DNA of 54,172 nucleotides from Geobacter sp. (GCA_003314535.1 POSG01000021.1:1-54172), one strand, 5' to 3'; numbered from the stretch's first letter, positions 22,410-31,566 are shown. Numbers and translations: made by a program. The notes: a model not told the origin generated them from the letters alone.

Positions 22410-24668
22410 TCAAAGCGTATCGACCGGGTCTACATCGATACTGCTCCGTATCGTGCGCGGTGGCCGCCATTCCGCCTGGAAGCGAAGTAGGATCTTTCTC
22501 AGGTCGGTTCGGTTGGAGCACTTCAAGAGCAACTGCCAGCGAAACCTGCCGCGGATTTTCGCCAGCGGGGCAGGGGCGGGCCCCAGGATTTCAAGCCGGG
22601 CTTTCAGGTCGCCGCGCAGTTTCCGCAGCAGGACAGCAGCGTCTTGCGCTCCCTGTTCGACTGGCTTTTCGGCCGTGCCCGAAAGGCATATGAGTGCAAG
22701 ATTGGAGAAGGGAGGGTAGCCGGCTTCCCGGCGGAACGCAGTTTCTTCCTTGTAGAACCCTTCGTAATCGTGGGATGCCGCCCGTGCCAGTGCGTAATGG
22801 CCCGGGTCGGCTCCCTGGATCAGTACTTTGCCCGGCGAATCGCCCCGACCGGCCCGTCCCATGACCTGGCTTACGAGCTGGAAGGTCCTCTCGGCGCTGC
22901 GGAAGTCGGGGAGGTTGAGCGTGGAATCGGCCGAGGCCACGCCAACCAGCGTTACGCCCGGATAATCATGCCCCTTGGCGATCATCTGGGTGCCGATCAG
23001 GATGTCGATCTTGCCGTCCTCCAGCCGTTTCAGGATACCGGCATGGCTTCCTTTCCTGGCAGTGGTGTCGCTGTCCATACGGGCAATGCGGGCTTCAGGG
23101 AAAAGTTCCCTGATTTCCTCCTCCACGCGCTCGGTGCCGCGGCCGAAAAGGGCGATGTCCCCGCCTCCGCAACCGGGGCAGACGGTGGGCGCGGGAAGCG
23201 AGAAGTCGCAGTAATGGCAGTAGTGGCGCTGTTTGGACTTGTGGTGGGTGAGGGTCACGGCACAATTGGGGCACCGGAACACATGACCGCAGTCGCGGCA
23301 GAAAAGGAAGGTGGCGAAGCCGCGCCGGTTGAGGAACAAGAGCGACTGGCCCTTCCTTTCCAGGTTCTCGCCGAGAGCTGCCACCAGTTCGGGAGAACAT
23401 GCGCGATCCCGCATTTTGCGGGTGTCGATGATCCGCGCCTCTGGAAGGGGCAGGTTCCGCACCCGCTCGGGCAGGCTCAGGTAACGGAGCCTGCCGTGCA
23501 TGGCTGCATGGTACGAGGTTATCAGTGGGGTTGCCGAGCCCAGGACGACAGCGGTTCCTTCCATCTTTCCCCGGACGAGGGCGAGGTCCCGCGCATTGTA
23601 GGCCAGGCCTTCGGATTGCTTGTAGGAGGCTTCGTGCTCCTCGTCGACCACGATGATGCCCAGATTTTCCAGGGGAGCGAAGATGGCCGAGCGGGCGCCG
23701 ATGACGATGGCTGCCTCGCCGCGGCGGATGCGGCGCCACTCGTCGTAGCGCTCACCAGGTGTCAGGCCGCTATGCAAAACAGCGATACCGCAGGAAAAGC
23801 GGCTGCGGAAGCGCCTGATCAGCTGCGGCGTGAGGGCGATTTCGGGGGTGAGGACCAGCGCCGTTTTCCCTGCTTCCAGGGCGTGGCTGATGGACTGCAG
23901 ATAGACTTCGGTCTTTCCGCTGCCGGTTACGCCATGGAGGAGGAACGGGGCGAACTCTCCTGCTGTCACCGCTGCGGAAATGGCTTGGAAAGCCGCGGCC
24001 TGGGTCTCGTTCAGGGTCTGGGGGGAGGATGCGGGGACTTCCTCGTCCCGGAACGGATCGCGGTACACCTCCCTCTCTTCCATGACCACTAAGTTTTTCT
24101 GGAGAAGGCGTTTCAACTGGGCGGCCGGGTTGGCAAACCGGGCATTGAGGTCGCTCCGGGATGTTTCACCCTGATCCATGAGGTAGAGGAGGATCTGTGC
24201 TGCCAATCCCCGGGGGGCGGCCGTTCCGGCAGCTTCTTCCGTGGCGTGGAAGAACCATTCCCGCCGAATGCTCCTTCCGCCCCGGATCTGCTCTTCTCCC
24301 TGTGCGCCATCCGCTCCGGTCGTTGTCCGTCCCCTGGTTTCGATGTTGATGCCCGAGGGGAGGGCGGTCTTGATCACTTCTCCCAGGGGGTGGAGGTAGT
24401 AGGCGGAGATCCAGCGGTAGAAGGCAAGTTCCCTTGGGGTGAACACCGGCTGTTCGTCCAGGACCTCGAGGATGTCCTTCAGGTCTCCAGGTGGATGGTG
24501 GGCCTGCCCCAGCACGTAGCCGGTCACTTTTCGCCGCCCGAAGGGGACGAAAACCCGGACCCCGGGAACGACCGCGCAGCGCAGCTCTTCCGGGACCCGG
24601 TAGGAGAAGGTCGTTTGGAGCGGCAGCGGGATGGCGACTTCGATCATGCTGTTTTTTTCTGGGGACAT
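22410..24668 (-). CDS. priA: Primosomal protein N' (replication restart helicase PriA)
   Basis: A 752-residue PriA. The N-terminal 3'-DNA-binding domain starts IEVAIPLPLQTTFSYRVPEEL. Then come the Walker A motif GVTGSGKTEVYLQ, the DEAH-type box VVDEEHEASYKQ, the zinc-binding Cys pairs (CRDCGHVFRCPNC, CHYCDFSLPAPTVCPGC) and helicase motif VI (QVMGRAGRGDSPGKV). It reloads DnaB at stalled forks. ATG at 24668 or 24647 (MIEVAIPL) could be the start, and neither has a strong ribosome site. The length is normal. It stands alone, divergent from ttcA across a 237-base gap. Confidence 0.96.
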   Translation of the reverse strand: MSPEKNSMIEVAIPLPLQTTFSYRVPEELRCAVVPGVRVFVPFGRRKVTGYVLGQAHHPPGDLKDILEVLDEQPVFTPRELAFYRWISAYYLHPLGEVIKTALPSGINIETRGRTTTGADGAQGEEQIRGGRSIRREWFFHATEEAAGTAAPRGLAAQILLYLMDQGETSRSDLNARFANPAAQLKRLLQKNLVVMEEREVYRDPFRDEEVPASSPQTLNETQAAAFQAISAAVTAGEFAPFLLHGVTGSGKTEVYLQSISHALEAGKTALVLTPEIALTPQLIRRFRSRFSCGIAVLHSGLTPGERYDEWRRIRRGEAAIVIGARSAIFAPLENLGIIVVDEEHEASYKQSEGLAYNARDLALVRGKMEGTAVVLGSATPLITSYHAAMHGRLRYLSLPERVRNLPLPEARIIDTRKMRDRACSPELVAALGENLERKGQSLLFLNRRGFATFLFCRDCGHVFRCPNCAVTLTHHKSKQRHYCHYCDFSLPAPTVCPGCGGGDIALFGRGTERVEEEIRELFPEARIARMDSDTTARKGSHAGILKRLEDGKIDILIGTQMIAKGHDYPGVTLVGVASADSTLNLPDFRSAERTFQLVSQVMGRAGRGDSPGKVLIQGADPGHYALARAASHDYEGFYKEETAFRREAGYPPFSNLALICLSGTAEKPVEQGAQDAAVLLRKLRGDLKARLEILGPAPAPLAKIRGRFRWQLLLKCSNRTDLRKILLRFQAEWRPPRTIRSSIDVDPVDTL

Positions 24669-24905
24669 GGCTATCCGGTCAATTCATTTGAATGGTATCA
24701 GCCTTCACAATACCAGAGGCGGCCGGCAACGACAAGAGGCGTGGTGCGGTGCAGATTCCTGGAGGAGATCGCCCCATTTCCTTGACTTGCCGAAGCTCTT
24801 TCCGTTACCCTCAACGTTTGAAATTAATATATAGGAATGGGTTCGGGTATGCGTACCATTTTCGCAGCTTTCGAGCCATGAGCATTCGCAGGAAAAGAGG
24901 TTTGC

Positions 24906-25679
24906 GTGTCGTCACCGGAAGAGAAGCTGTACAAGAAAATCAAGAACGCGGTAGGCAGGGCCATAGCGGATTTCAGCCTTATTGAAGAGGGGGACAGGAT
25001 AGCGGTGGCGGTGTCGGGTGGGAAGGATTCCTACACGCTGTTGCATCTTTTGGAGGCGCTCAGGAAGCGGGCGCCGATCAAGTACGAGATCCTGGCCATC
25101 AACATAGATTCGGGCTATCCCGGCTACCGGGCGGACATCATCGAGGAGCATCTGGCCCGCAACGGTTTTGCCTATCACATGGAGAAAACCGACCACTTCG
25201 ACATCATCAGGGAAAAGCGGCGGCCCGGTTCCTCCTTCTGCTCCATCTGCGCCCGGTTGAAGCGAGGGGTGCTCTATACGCTCGCCCAGCGCTTCAACTG
25301 CAACAAGCTGGCCCTTGGCCACCACCTGGACGACTTCGTGGAAACGCTGCTCCTCAACCAGTTCTTCGTCGGTTCCCTGAAGGCCATGGCGGCGAGCATG
25401 CTGGCCGACAACGGGGAAACCACCGTGATCCGGCCGCTGGTCTACGTGGAGGAAAAGGAGATCATCGAGTATTCTGCCATGAAAGAGTACCCGGTGGTCT
25501 GCTGCCGCTGCCCGGTGTGCGGGGTCGCGGACCTGCAGCGCAAGAAGATGAAGGATTTGCTCGCCACGCTGGAAAAGGACATTCCCCACGTGAAGAGAAG
25601 CATGCTCAAGGCGATGTCGAACGTCCAGCCGAGGCATCTGCTGGACCGGAGCCTGTTGGCGAATCAAATGTGTAATTGA
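24906..25679 (+). CDS. ttcA: tRNA 2-thiocytidine biosynthesis protein TtcA-like
   Basis: A 257-residue PP-loop ATPase. SGGKDSYTLLHLL is the ATP-binding loop. A Cys-x2-Cys pair sits in FCSICARLKRG, and further cysteines sit in CCRCPVCGV, as in Fe-S dependent TtcA enzymes that thiolate C32 of tRNA. GHHLDDFVETLLLN is the second family signature. The start is GTG at 24906. No strong ribosome site is visible. It is divergent from priA and followed 36 bases later by a toxin gene, which is probably unrelated. The related TtuA/CTU1 group cannot be fully excluded. Confidence 0.9.
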   Translation: MSSPEEKLYKKIKNAVGRAIADFSLIEEGDRIAVAVSGGKDSYTLLHLLEALRKRAPIKYEILAINIDSGYPGYRADIIEEHLARNGFAYHMEKTDHFDIIREKRRPGSSFCSICARLKRGVLYTLAQRFNCNKLALGHHLDDFVETLLLNQFFVGSLKAMAASMLADNGETTVIRPLVYVEEKEIIEYSAMKEYPVVCCRCPVCGVADLQRKKMKDLLATLEKDIPHVKRSMLKAMSNVQPRHLLDRSLLANQMCN

Positions 25680-25715
25680 GTTTGCTGTTTGGTTAGCAAT
25701 ATGTTAACATCAACC

Positions 25716-25973
25716 ATGTTCTCCATAGAATATTCGAAAGCAGCCCGAAAAACTCTGAAGGCAATGCCTCGCAACACGGCGCGACTTGTCATGGAGAAGA
25801 TCGAAGCCTTGGCTGTTGACCCAATGGCGCCGAACAACAATGTCAGGAAACTTACCGGCCATCCGGGCTACCGGTTGCGGGTCGGGGATTGGCGGGTTGT
25901 TTACACCATTCACGAGCAGGCCTTGTTGATCGCAGTCGTGCGGATTGCTCCGAGAGGAGAGGTGTACCAATGA
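25716..25973 (+). CDS. RelE/ParE-family toxin
   Basis: An 85-residue RelE-like protein: FSIEYSKAARKTLKAMPRNTA, RLVMEKIEALAVDP, GHPGYRLRVGDWRVVYTI and VVRIAPRGEVY. The GDWRVVY strand and the terminal R-x-x-x-VY are typical of mRNA-cleaving RelE toxins. ATG at 25716 is chosen by homology, with an ATG at 25701 also in frame. Its stop overlaps the antitoxin start by four bases. An AT-rich patch with GTTAAC upstream may be an autoregulated promoter. The toxin-first order is like higBA. Confidence 0.88.
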   Translation: MFSIEYSKAARKTLKAMPRNTARLVMEKIEALAVDPMAPNNNVRKLTGHPGYRLRVGDWRVVYTIHEQALLIAVVRIAPRGEVYQ

Positions 25974-26344
25974 AAGCGCAGATTATTGAAAAAGACGGAC
26001 GCCCTGAATTTGCGGTGATTTCATACGAAGATTATCAGCATTTTCTCGAGCTTCTCGAAGATGAAACCGATGCGCGCGCAGTTGCCGAATTCAATGAAGC
26101 CTACAAATCCGGCAGGGAATTCCTGGTGCCCGAGGGGATTTTGCGGCGTGAGCTTTCAGGGGAATCACCCATCAGGATATGGCGCGAACATCGCGGCATG
26201 ACGCAACAGGAACTGGCAAGCAGGGCGGGTATCAGCAAAGCTTTCCTGTCGCAGATTGAATCAGGTAAACGAAAAGGCACGGTTGATACGTTGTCTGCAC
26301 TAGCCCGTTCGCTTGGTGTTCCGCTTGATGTCCTTACGGATTGA
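25970..26344 (+). CDS. Antitoxin with Phd-like N-terminus and Xre HTH domain
   Basis: A 124-residue protein. Residues 1-45 (MKAQIIEKDGRPEFAVISYE and DYQHFLELLED) resemble the Phd/YefM-type dimerisation region. Residues 68-122 are an Xre-type helix-turn-helix (MTQQELASRAGISKAFLSQIESGKR, read in parts). The two-domain build is found in antitoxins of RelE/HigB-type toxins. It is translationally coupled to the toxin (ATGA), with GAGAGG upstream. It should neutralise the toxin and repress the operon. It is followed 11 bases later by the end of mtaB from the other strand. Confidence 0.88.
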   Translation: MKAQIIEKDGRPEFAVISYEDYQHFLELLEDETDARAVAEFNEAYKSGREFLVPEGILRRELSGESPIRIWREHRGMTQQELASRAGISKAFLSQIESGKRKGTVDTLSALARSLGVPLDVLTD

Positions 26345-26355
26345 AAGCAGCCGGA

Positions 26356-27651
26356 TCATGCAAGTCTTCCCCGCACGAAGTCCCTTTCCACGCCCGTTAT
26401 CTTTACCCTGACCTCGGTGTTGAGTTCCGCTCCCTCCATGCTTTGCAGCGTCACCGGGATGTAGTTTCTCGACAGCCCTTTCAGTGCGCCGTTTTTCCCT
26501 TCCTCCTGGATGAGCACGTCAAGCTCTGCTCCGAGAAACCCCTCGAAGAATTTCCTTTTCTTTTCCTCGGACAACCTGCGCAGGGCTTCGGCCCGCTGTT
26601 TTATGACGCCGACCGGTACTTTTCCCGGCATGGCGGCTGCCGGCGTGCCTTGCCGGGGTGAAAAGGGGAACACGTGGAACGCGGCCAGCGGCAAGGATTC
26701 CAGGAATCGGAAACCCCGCTGGAAGGCTTCGTCCGTTTCGCCGGGGAAACCGGCGATGATGTCGGTGCCGATGAAAATGCCCGGGACGGCAGTTGCCAGT
26801 TTTTCCACGACTCCCCGGAAGAAAGCGGTGGAGTAGGGGCGGTTCATGGCGGCCAGCACTCCGTCGTCGCCACTCTGCAGGGGGATGTGCAGGTGGGGGC
26901 AGAGGGTTTCGGCGGCTGCCAGGAGCCGGATCAGCTCGTCGGGGATTTCGGTGGGCTCGACTGAGCCAAGCCTGAGGCGGGGAACAATGCGTTCCCTTTC
27001 CGCCTGCGAGACCAGGTCGAAAAGACTGGTGGGAGGCTTCAGGTCCAGGCCGAACGCACCCAGGTGTATGCCGGTCAGGACCACTTCCCGGAAACCGTGG
27101 CTTGAAAAGGCCCGTATGCCTGCCAGTGCGCTCTCGGGGGTGACGCTCCGGCTCTTTCCCCGTACATGGGGCACGATGCAGTAGGAGCACCGGCAGTCGC
27201 AGCCGTTCTGCACCTGCATGAACGCTCGGGTGTGCTCGGCAAAGGATTCGATGATTAGAGGCTCAGCCGTTTCCTCCCGGGAGATGTCCGAAACCTTCAC
27301 CTGCTGCCCGCTTTCCGATGTCCGCAGCAGTTCCATGAGCTCGCGTTTTTCACTGTTGCCGATTATGAGCGAGACACCGGGGAAATCCCGGAACGTTTCC
27401 GGGGTGAGTTGGGAGTAGCAGCCGGCGACGACGATTCTGGCCCCGGGGTTTTCCCGGCGGGCGCGCCGGACCAGGCGGCGCGACTCGGCATCGGTCCTGG
27501 CGGTGACCGTACAGGTGTTGATGACGACGATATCCGCCGGTTCATGCGCGGGAACGATCAGCAGGCCTTCTTTGCGGGCGGCCTCGGCCATGGCGGCCGA
27601 CTCGAACTGGTTGGTCTTGCAGCCGAGGGTAAAAAAGGAGATTCTCTTCAT
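26356..27651 (-). CDS. mtaB: tRNA t6A37 methylthiotransferase MtaB
   Basis: A 431-residue methylthiotransferase of the MiaB/RimO group. N-terminal UPF0004 cysteines ([22 protein letters not shown]) hold the auxiliary cluster. CDCRCSYC (C-x3-C-x2-C) holds the radical SAM cluster. HIPLQSGDD and [14 protein letters not shown] are family signatures, and a TRAM domain ends the protein. The short [16 protein letters not shown] stretch and overall form indicate MtaB, which makes ms2t6A37. The ATG at 27651 overlaps the mnmA stop (ATGA) and follows AGAAGG. A longer start at 27861 would lie inside mnmA. Last gene of the cysE-mnmA-mtaB operon. Confidence 0.93.
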   Translation of the reverse strand: MKRISFFTLGCKTNQFESAAMAEAARKEGLLIVPAHEPADIVVINTCTVTARTDAESRRLVRRARRENPGARIVVAGCYSQLTPETFRDFPGVSLIIGNSEKRELMELLRTSESGQQVKVSDISREETAEPLIIESFAEHTRAFMQVQNGCDCRCSYCIVPHVRGKSRSVTPESALAGIRAFSSHGFREVVLTGIHLGAFGLDLKPPTSLFDLVSQAERERIVPRLRLGSVEPTEIPDELIRLLAAAETLCPHLHIPLQSGDDGVLAAMNRPYSTAFFRGVVEKLATAVPGIFIGTDIIAGFPGETDEAFQRGFRFLESLPLAAFHVFPFSPRQGTPAAAMPGKVPVGVIKQRAEALRRLSEEKKRKFFEGFLGAELDVLIQEEGKNGALKGLSRNYIPVTLQSMEGAELNTEVRVKITGVERDFVRGRLA

Positions 27652-28757
27652 ATGCCTTCTTCTATCCACCCTCCCCCCAGCACCCGGTCGTCGTCGTAAA
27701 ACACGACCGCCTGGCCCGGGGTGACGGATTTTTCCGGCGCCAGGAAGCGCACTTCCCCCCGGTTCCCTTCCCGGGGGATGACTCGGCACGGCACGGGCAG
27801 GTGTCGGTAGCGGATTTTGCAGGTGGCTGTGAACTCGCCTGCGGGCGGGGGCATGATCCAATTCAGATCTTTTGCCCGGAGCCCGGAGCGGTAGAGTTCC
27901 CGTTTGGGGCCGACCACGACACGATTCCTTTCCGTGTCGATGCCGAGCACGTAGAGCGGTTCGCTCCAGGCGATGCCCAGCCCGCGGCGCTGGCCCACGG
28001 TATAGCGGTAGGTTCCCTGGTGGCGGCCGATGATCTTTCCATCCGAGGTGACGATTTCACCGGACAGGTCCCTTCCGATCGAACCTTCCTCGAGGAAACG
28101 CACATAATCGTCATCGGGGATGAAACAGATTTCCTGGCTTTCTCCCTTGTCGGCAAGCCTGAGTTCAAGCCGGTTCGCGAGGGCGCGGACCTCAGTCTTC
28201 GTCATACCGCCGAGGGGGAACATGCTCTGTGATAGCTGCTTTTGGGTCAGGTCGAAGAGGAAATAGGACTGGTCCTTTTTCGGGTCCGCACCTTTCAGCA
28301 ACCGGAAGAAGCCTTCCCCGTCCCGTTCTATGCGTGCGTAGTGGCCCGTTGCCAGCATGTCGGCGCCCAGGGCGAGCGCCCTGTCCAGCAGCAGCCCGAA
28401 TTTGACGTAGCGGTTGCAGCGCGCGCAGGGGTTGGGGGTGCGGCCATGGTAATACTCGCCGATAAAATCGTCAACCACGATCCTGCGGAATTCTTCCTCG
28501 AAATTAACATCATGAAAGGGTATGCCCAGCTGACCGGCTACCAGACGTGCGTTCTCCACGGCATCAGGGGGAGGGCAGTGCGAAGGGTCTCCTTCTCCAC
28601 GTTCGCGGAATGAAGTAGGGTCCCATACCCGCATGGAAATCCCGATTACATCATGGCCCTGTCGCTTGAGAATGGCGGCGGTTACGGACGAGTCGATCCC
28701 TCCGCTCATCGCCACTGCAATCCGTAGCGGTTTCACGACTTTATCAAGTAGATCCAT
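27648..28757 (-). CDS. mnmA: tRNA 2-thiouridine synthase MnmA
   Basis: A 369-residue thiouridylase. The PP-loop is [14 protein letters not shown]. The catalytic cysteines lie in [13 protein letters not shown] and [25 protein letters not shown] and [11 protein letters not shown] are further family motifs. It places sulfur at U34 of tRNA for Lys, Glu and Gln, drawing sulfur from a cysteine desulfurase encoded elsewhere. It starts one base after the cysE stop and overlaps mtaB, so the three genes form one transcript linking cysteine synthesis with two Fe-S or sulfur-dependent tRNA modifications. Confidence 0.95.
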   Translation of the reverse strand: MDLLDKVVKPLRIAVAMSGGIDSSVTAAILKRQGHDVIGISMRVWDPTSFRERGEGDPSHCPPPDAVENARLVAGQLGIPFHDVNFEEEFRRIVVDDFIGEYYHGRTPNPCARCNRYVKFGLLLDRALALGADMLATGHYARIERDGEGFFRLLKGADPKKDQSYFLFDLTQKQLSQSMFPLGGMTKTEVRALANRLELRLADKGESQEICFIPDDDYVRFLEEGSIGRDLSGEIVTSDGKIIGRHQGTYRYTVGQRRGLGIAWSEPLYVLGIDTERNRVVVGPKRELYRSGLRAKDLNWIMPPPAGEFTATCKIRYRHLPVPCRVIPREGNRGEVRFLAPEKSVTPGQAVVFYDDDRVLGGGWIEEGI

Positions 28758-28758
28758 C

Positions 28759-29430
28759 TTATGCTTCCAGCCGTTGCTTCAGTTTCTCGTGTTCCCGGGC
28801 AAGATCGGCGTACTTCTTTTCCAGATCCCTCACCTGGTCGAAAAGGCAGGCAATGGCCTTGGCTTCCGGGTCCGGCAGCTTGCCATGTTCCAGGTCGGTC
28901 TTTTCCGCCGGTTTCTCGGCTGCCATCACGACCCTTCCCGGTACTCCGACCACCGTGGCGTTGGCCGGCACCTCCTTGATGACCACCGAATTGGAGCCGA
29001 TGCGGCTCCCCTTGCCCACGGTGAACGGACCCAGCACCTTGGCGCCGGAGCCGATGACCACGTTCGATTCGACAGTTGGATGGCGTTTGACCTTCTCCAG
29101 GCTGACCCCGCCCAGGGTGACGCCATGGTAGAGGGTGACATCGTCGCCGATTTCGGCCGTCTCCCCGATCACCACACCCATGCCGTGGTCTATGAACACA
29201 CGCCTGCCTATGGTAGCGCCGGGATGGATCTCGATGCCGGTAAGAAAGCGCGCCAGGTGTGAAACGAATCTGCCCAGGAAGAAGAGACGCCGCACCCAGA
29301 ACCAGTGGGAAATCCTCTGCAGCCACACGGCATGGAGTCCCGGATAGCAGCAGAGCACCTCCAGCGTGCTTCGTGCCGCAGGGTCCCGTTCAAAAACCGC
29401 TTTGATGTCTTCCCGCATTCTGCTGAACAT
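28759..29430 (-). CDS. cysE: Serine O-acetyltransferase with coiled-coil tail
   Basis: A 223-residue CysE/EpsC-type enzyme. The N-terminal helical part precedes the left-handed hexapeptide beta-helix ([39 protein letters not shown]). The catalytic His and Asp lie in IDHG and VTLYHG. It makes O-acetylserine from serine and acetyl-CoA for cysteine synthesis. The last 35 residues form a charged coiled coil ([20 protein letters not shown]) and do not end in the usual Ile that docks into CysK. First gene of the cysE-mnmA-mtaB operon, downstream of an IscR-like operator. Confidence 0.93.
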   Translation of the reverse strand: MFSRMREDIKAVFERDPAARSTLEVLCCYPGLHAVWLQRISHWFWVRRLFFLGRFVSHLARFLTGIEIHPGATIGRRVFIDHGMGVVIGETAEIGDDVTLYHGVTLGGVSLEKVKRHPTVESNVVIGSGAKVLGPFTVGKGSRIGSNSVVIKEVPANATVVGVPGRVVMAAEKPAEKTDLEHGKLPDPEAKAIACLFDQVRDLEKKYADLAREHEKLKQRLEA

Positions 29431-29478
29431 GATGGCCTCTTTATTGACAACAATATTCGTAAGAATTAGTTATTCTAC

Positions 29479-29507
29479 CGAATAACATACCCTATAAATA
29501 TTGTCAA
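29479..29507 (-). promoter_or_regulatory. Promoter of the cysE-mnmA-mtaB operon
   Basis: Reading leftward, TTGACA (complement of 29502-29507) is a perfect -35 box. TATTCG (complement of 29479-29484) is a weak -10 box after 17 bases. The weak -10 fits an activated or regulated promoter. A palindrome TTATTC-TACC-GAATAA (29470-29485) overlaps the -10. Confidence 0.5.
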
Positions 29508-29511
29508 TTAT
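29487..29511. promoter_or_regulatory. IscR type 1-like operator
   Basis: The 25 bases at 29487-29511 begin ATACCC and contain GTCAA near the end. They match the E. coli iscR type 1 site (ATACCC-GACTAAATCA-GTCAA-GTAA) at about 16 of 25 positions. The site covers the -35 box, where a repressor should bind. The regulated genes use cysteine, sulfur or Fe-S clusters, which fits an Rrf2/IscR regulon. No iscR gene lies in this window. Confidence 0.55.
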
Positions 29512-29609
29512 TACCGGGCCGTCATTTCCTGCATGAGTGGGCGGCGGATGCCGTGGCTGTTTCCTGCCCGTGCAACCGCCGCGGTTTTAGGCAGGCCGGT
29601 TCTTTGAGC

Positions 29610-30125
29610 CTACTGCACTGCGGGCGCCGGCGGGGTGAAGACGCGCGTTGCCAGTTCCTTGTCCAGCATCATGAGGGCTTGGGGGCTGTCGCCCACCAGT
29701 TTAAGCTGGCAGATAATGTCGTTGTCGTTTCCTTCCTCCTCGATCTGTTCGGTGACGAACCACTGCAGGAATATCTGGGTGGCATGGTCCTTTTCCTTGA
29801 TTGCCAGGTCCATGAGATCGTTGATGCACTTGGTGATGAACTGCTCATGCTTCAAAGTCTGTTCGAACATTGAGAGCAGCGTGCCGTATTCGGCCGGCGG
29901 TACGGCGATGGCTTCAAGTTGGGAGTGCTGGCCCTGACTGAGTACATAGTCATAGAATTTCATGGCATGGACCATTTCCTCCTGGTACTGGACCATGAAC
30001 CAGTTTGCCGCGCCCTTCAGGCCGATGTAGGTGGTAAAGGACGACATTGCGAGGTAAAGGTAAGCTGAGTAGAGTTCGTTGTTAAGTTGCTTGTTCAGTG
30101 CCTGGACCATCTTTTTGCTGATCAT
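29610..30125 (-). CDS. ftn: Non-heme bacterial ferritin
   Basis: A 171-residue ferritin. The ferroxidase ligands fall in NNELYSAYLYLAM (Glu), YQEEMVHAMKFYDYV (Glu, His), MFEQTLKHEQF (Glu) and QWFVTEQIEEEG (Gln/Glu), as in FtnA. It stores iron in a 24-subunit shell. ATG at 30125 is chosen because AGGTGG lies seven bases upstream. The GTG at 30137 would place the ribosome site inside the gene. It is a single-gene unit, with a TATAAT-type -10 upstream. With the encapsulated ferritin this is the second iron-storage system in the window. Confidence 0.93.
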   Translation of the reverse strand: MISKKMVQALNKQLNNELYSAYLYLAMSSFTTYIGLKGAANWFMVQYQEEMVHAMKFYDYVLSQGQHSQLEAIAVPPAEYGTLLSMFEQTLKHEQFITKCINDLMDLAIKEKDHATQIFLQWFVTEQIEEEGNDNDIICQLKLVGDSPQALMMLDKELATRVFTPPAPAVQ

Positions 30126-30166
30126 GCGTTTATCCACCTTGTGTTTTTGGGAACTGTAATAACCCT

Positions 30167-30172
30167 ATTATA
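30167..30172 (-). promoter_or_regulatory. -10 element of the ferritin gene
   Basis: Read leftward this is a perfect TATAAT, about 42 bases upstream of the ferritin start. No clear -35 box is seen 16-18 bases further upstream, so an activator may be needed. I did not find a convincing Fur box. Confidence 0.45.
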
Positions 30173-30298
30173 GCGGGAAAACGGCGATGTGCACGTGGCT
30201 GACTCATTTATTGCTGCCGGAAATGGGGCTTGATTTCTCTCCGGCAGATGGGATACAGTTGCGCCAGGCCGCATTGCATCATTTCCCGTATCTCACAC

Positions 30299-30375
30299 GC
30301 GCTCGTAGCTCAGCTGGATAGAGCAATGGCCTTCGAAGCCATCGGTCGGGGGTTCGAATCCCTCCGGGCGCGCCA
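30299..30375 (+). tRNA. tRNA-Arg (anticodon UCG)
   Basis: A complete 77-base cloverleaf. The acceptor stem GCGCTCG pairs with CGGGCGC (one G-U), with the G discriminator and CCA encoded in the DNA. The D-arm is AGCTCAGCTGGATAGAGC. The anticodon stem ATGGC/GCCAT holds the loop CTTCGAA, giving anticodon TCG, which reads the arginine codon CGA. The T-arm contains GGTTCGAATCC. Confidence 0.97.
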
Positions 30376-30378
30376 GGC

Positions 30379-30406
30379 TTGACAAGGGGTTGCATGTTTT
30401 TATTAC
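30379..30406 (+). promoter_or_regulatory. Promoter candidate for the PilZ-like gene
   Basis: TTGACA (30379-30384) and TATTAC (30401-30406) have a 16-base spacer. The site begins four bases after the tRNA. AAGGGGT (30384-30390) and ACCCCTT (30405-30411) could pair into a hairpin, so the same bases may instead, or also, end the tRNA transcript. Confidence 0.4.
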
Positions 30407-30492
30407 CCCTTTGCCTGATTCCGCCTATATCCTGCGTTTGCAGTGGTCCAAGATGAACTGCAACGACCTGACGGTACCATTTCAGTCGGCTT

Positions 30493-31464
30493 ATGGCGAA
30501 AAACATCCTGAGATATGAAGAGCATTTTTCGGCAGGGATGCGTATCCTGGTGGAGATACCGCTTCCGGGGGAGAAGACCTTCCGTGACGATGCCGAGATT
30601 CTCTCTCTTCAACACGATCTCCTCGAACTGCGCTTGTCGAGGACAATCCTCCCTGAAGCTGCCAATCTGGAGATAGGAACGCCACTTTGCGTCCGGACAG
30701 GGAAGAAGGGCCGCGGCTTCAGGTGCCGGGGCATTCTGCTCGAGTACGATGGACGGTCAGCCCTCTTGATCCGCCTCACCGGCGAGATTCTTACCCACAA
30801 CGATCGTGAATACTTCCGTATCGACGTTTATATCCCCCTAAAGTACCACTTGTCTGCGGATTCTGCGGGAACAAAAGCGGGGGAAATAACTGCCGTCGCC
30901 TCACGTGACAATCAAATAGGGCTAGTCAGTGCGGCAACGGCTTCCGCACCGGAAGAACCACTGCCGGTCGCGGCCAATCTGAGCGGTGCGGGGGCGAGGA
31001 TCCATGTGCCCGACCGTTTCGGCATCGACCGGTTGCTGGAACTGACCCTTTTCCTGCCGCCTGCTTATGGGGGGGCGATGACCCTCAAGGGCCAGGTGGT
31101 GTATGTCGTGCCGCTGGGCCGCCAGGGCGATCCCCGGCAGTTGTTCGACACGGCTCTTCGTTTTGTCGATGTCGACGACCCTCACCGCGACAGCCTGCTT
31201 AAGTTCATCCACCATATGCAGCTTGAGCAGTTGCGAAGACTGAGGGAACAGTCTGCGCAGCTCCTCAAAATTGAACCGGAAAAAAGCGGATGGAGGGGTT
31301 TTTCTCCCCGGAAAAAGATCATTTTGGTCTTGTGCGCGGTTTCGGCGGCTCTTATCGCTGCCGGGCTTATTCTTGTGCTTGCGGGGTATTACAATAGCAG
31401 GAGCAAGGGAGAAATCGAAAAGACCTTCGAAGACCAGGTCAGGAAGTTGATCGACCAACAGTGA
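30493..31464 (+). CDS. PilZ-like cyclic-di-GMP binding membrane protein
   Basis: A 323-residue protein. The N-terminal part resembles the YcgR-N-like barrel that precedes PilZ domains. REYFRIDVYIPLKY (near residue 108) and ANLSGAGARI (near residue 161) match the two PilZ signatures (R-x3-R-like and N-x-S-x2-G). One membrane helix (IILVLCAVSAALIAAGLILVL, about residues 275-297) and a short charged tail follow. The first PilZ motif is not a perfect RxxxR, so ligand binding is uncertain. Single gene after tRNA-Arg. The ATG at 30493 has no strong ribosome site. Confidence 0.75.
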   Translation: MAKNILRYEEHFSAGMRILVEIPLPGEKTFRDDAEILSLQHDLLELRLSRTILPEAANLEIGTPLCVRTGKKGRGFRCRGILLEYDGRSALLIRLTGEILTHNDREYFRIDVYIPLKYHLSADSAGTKAGEITAVASRDNQIGLVSAATASAPEEPLPVAANLSGAGARIHVPDRFGIDRLLELTLFLPPAYGGAMTLKGQVVYVVPLGRQGDPRQLFDTALRFVDVDDPHRDSLLKFIHHMQLEQLRRLREQSAQLLKIEPEKSGWRGFSPRKKIILVLCAVSAALIAAGLILVLAGYYNSRSKGEIEKTFEDQVRKLIDQQ

Positions 31465-31566
31465 TTCCGCTTTGAAAACCTGGGCGCATTAAGGATTTTC
31501 CCGGTAACAAGGGAAAAATATATCTGGTTGTTCCATTGCCCGGAAAAGGAGGGGAACGGATTTTTC

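Noticed and set aside
22644-24092. A 482-codon plus-strand open frame opposite priA
   Set aside because: priA on the other strand is unambiguous. This frame is its shadow, with no start context.
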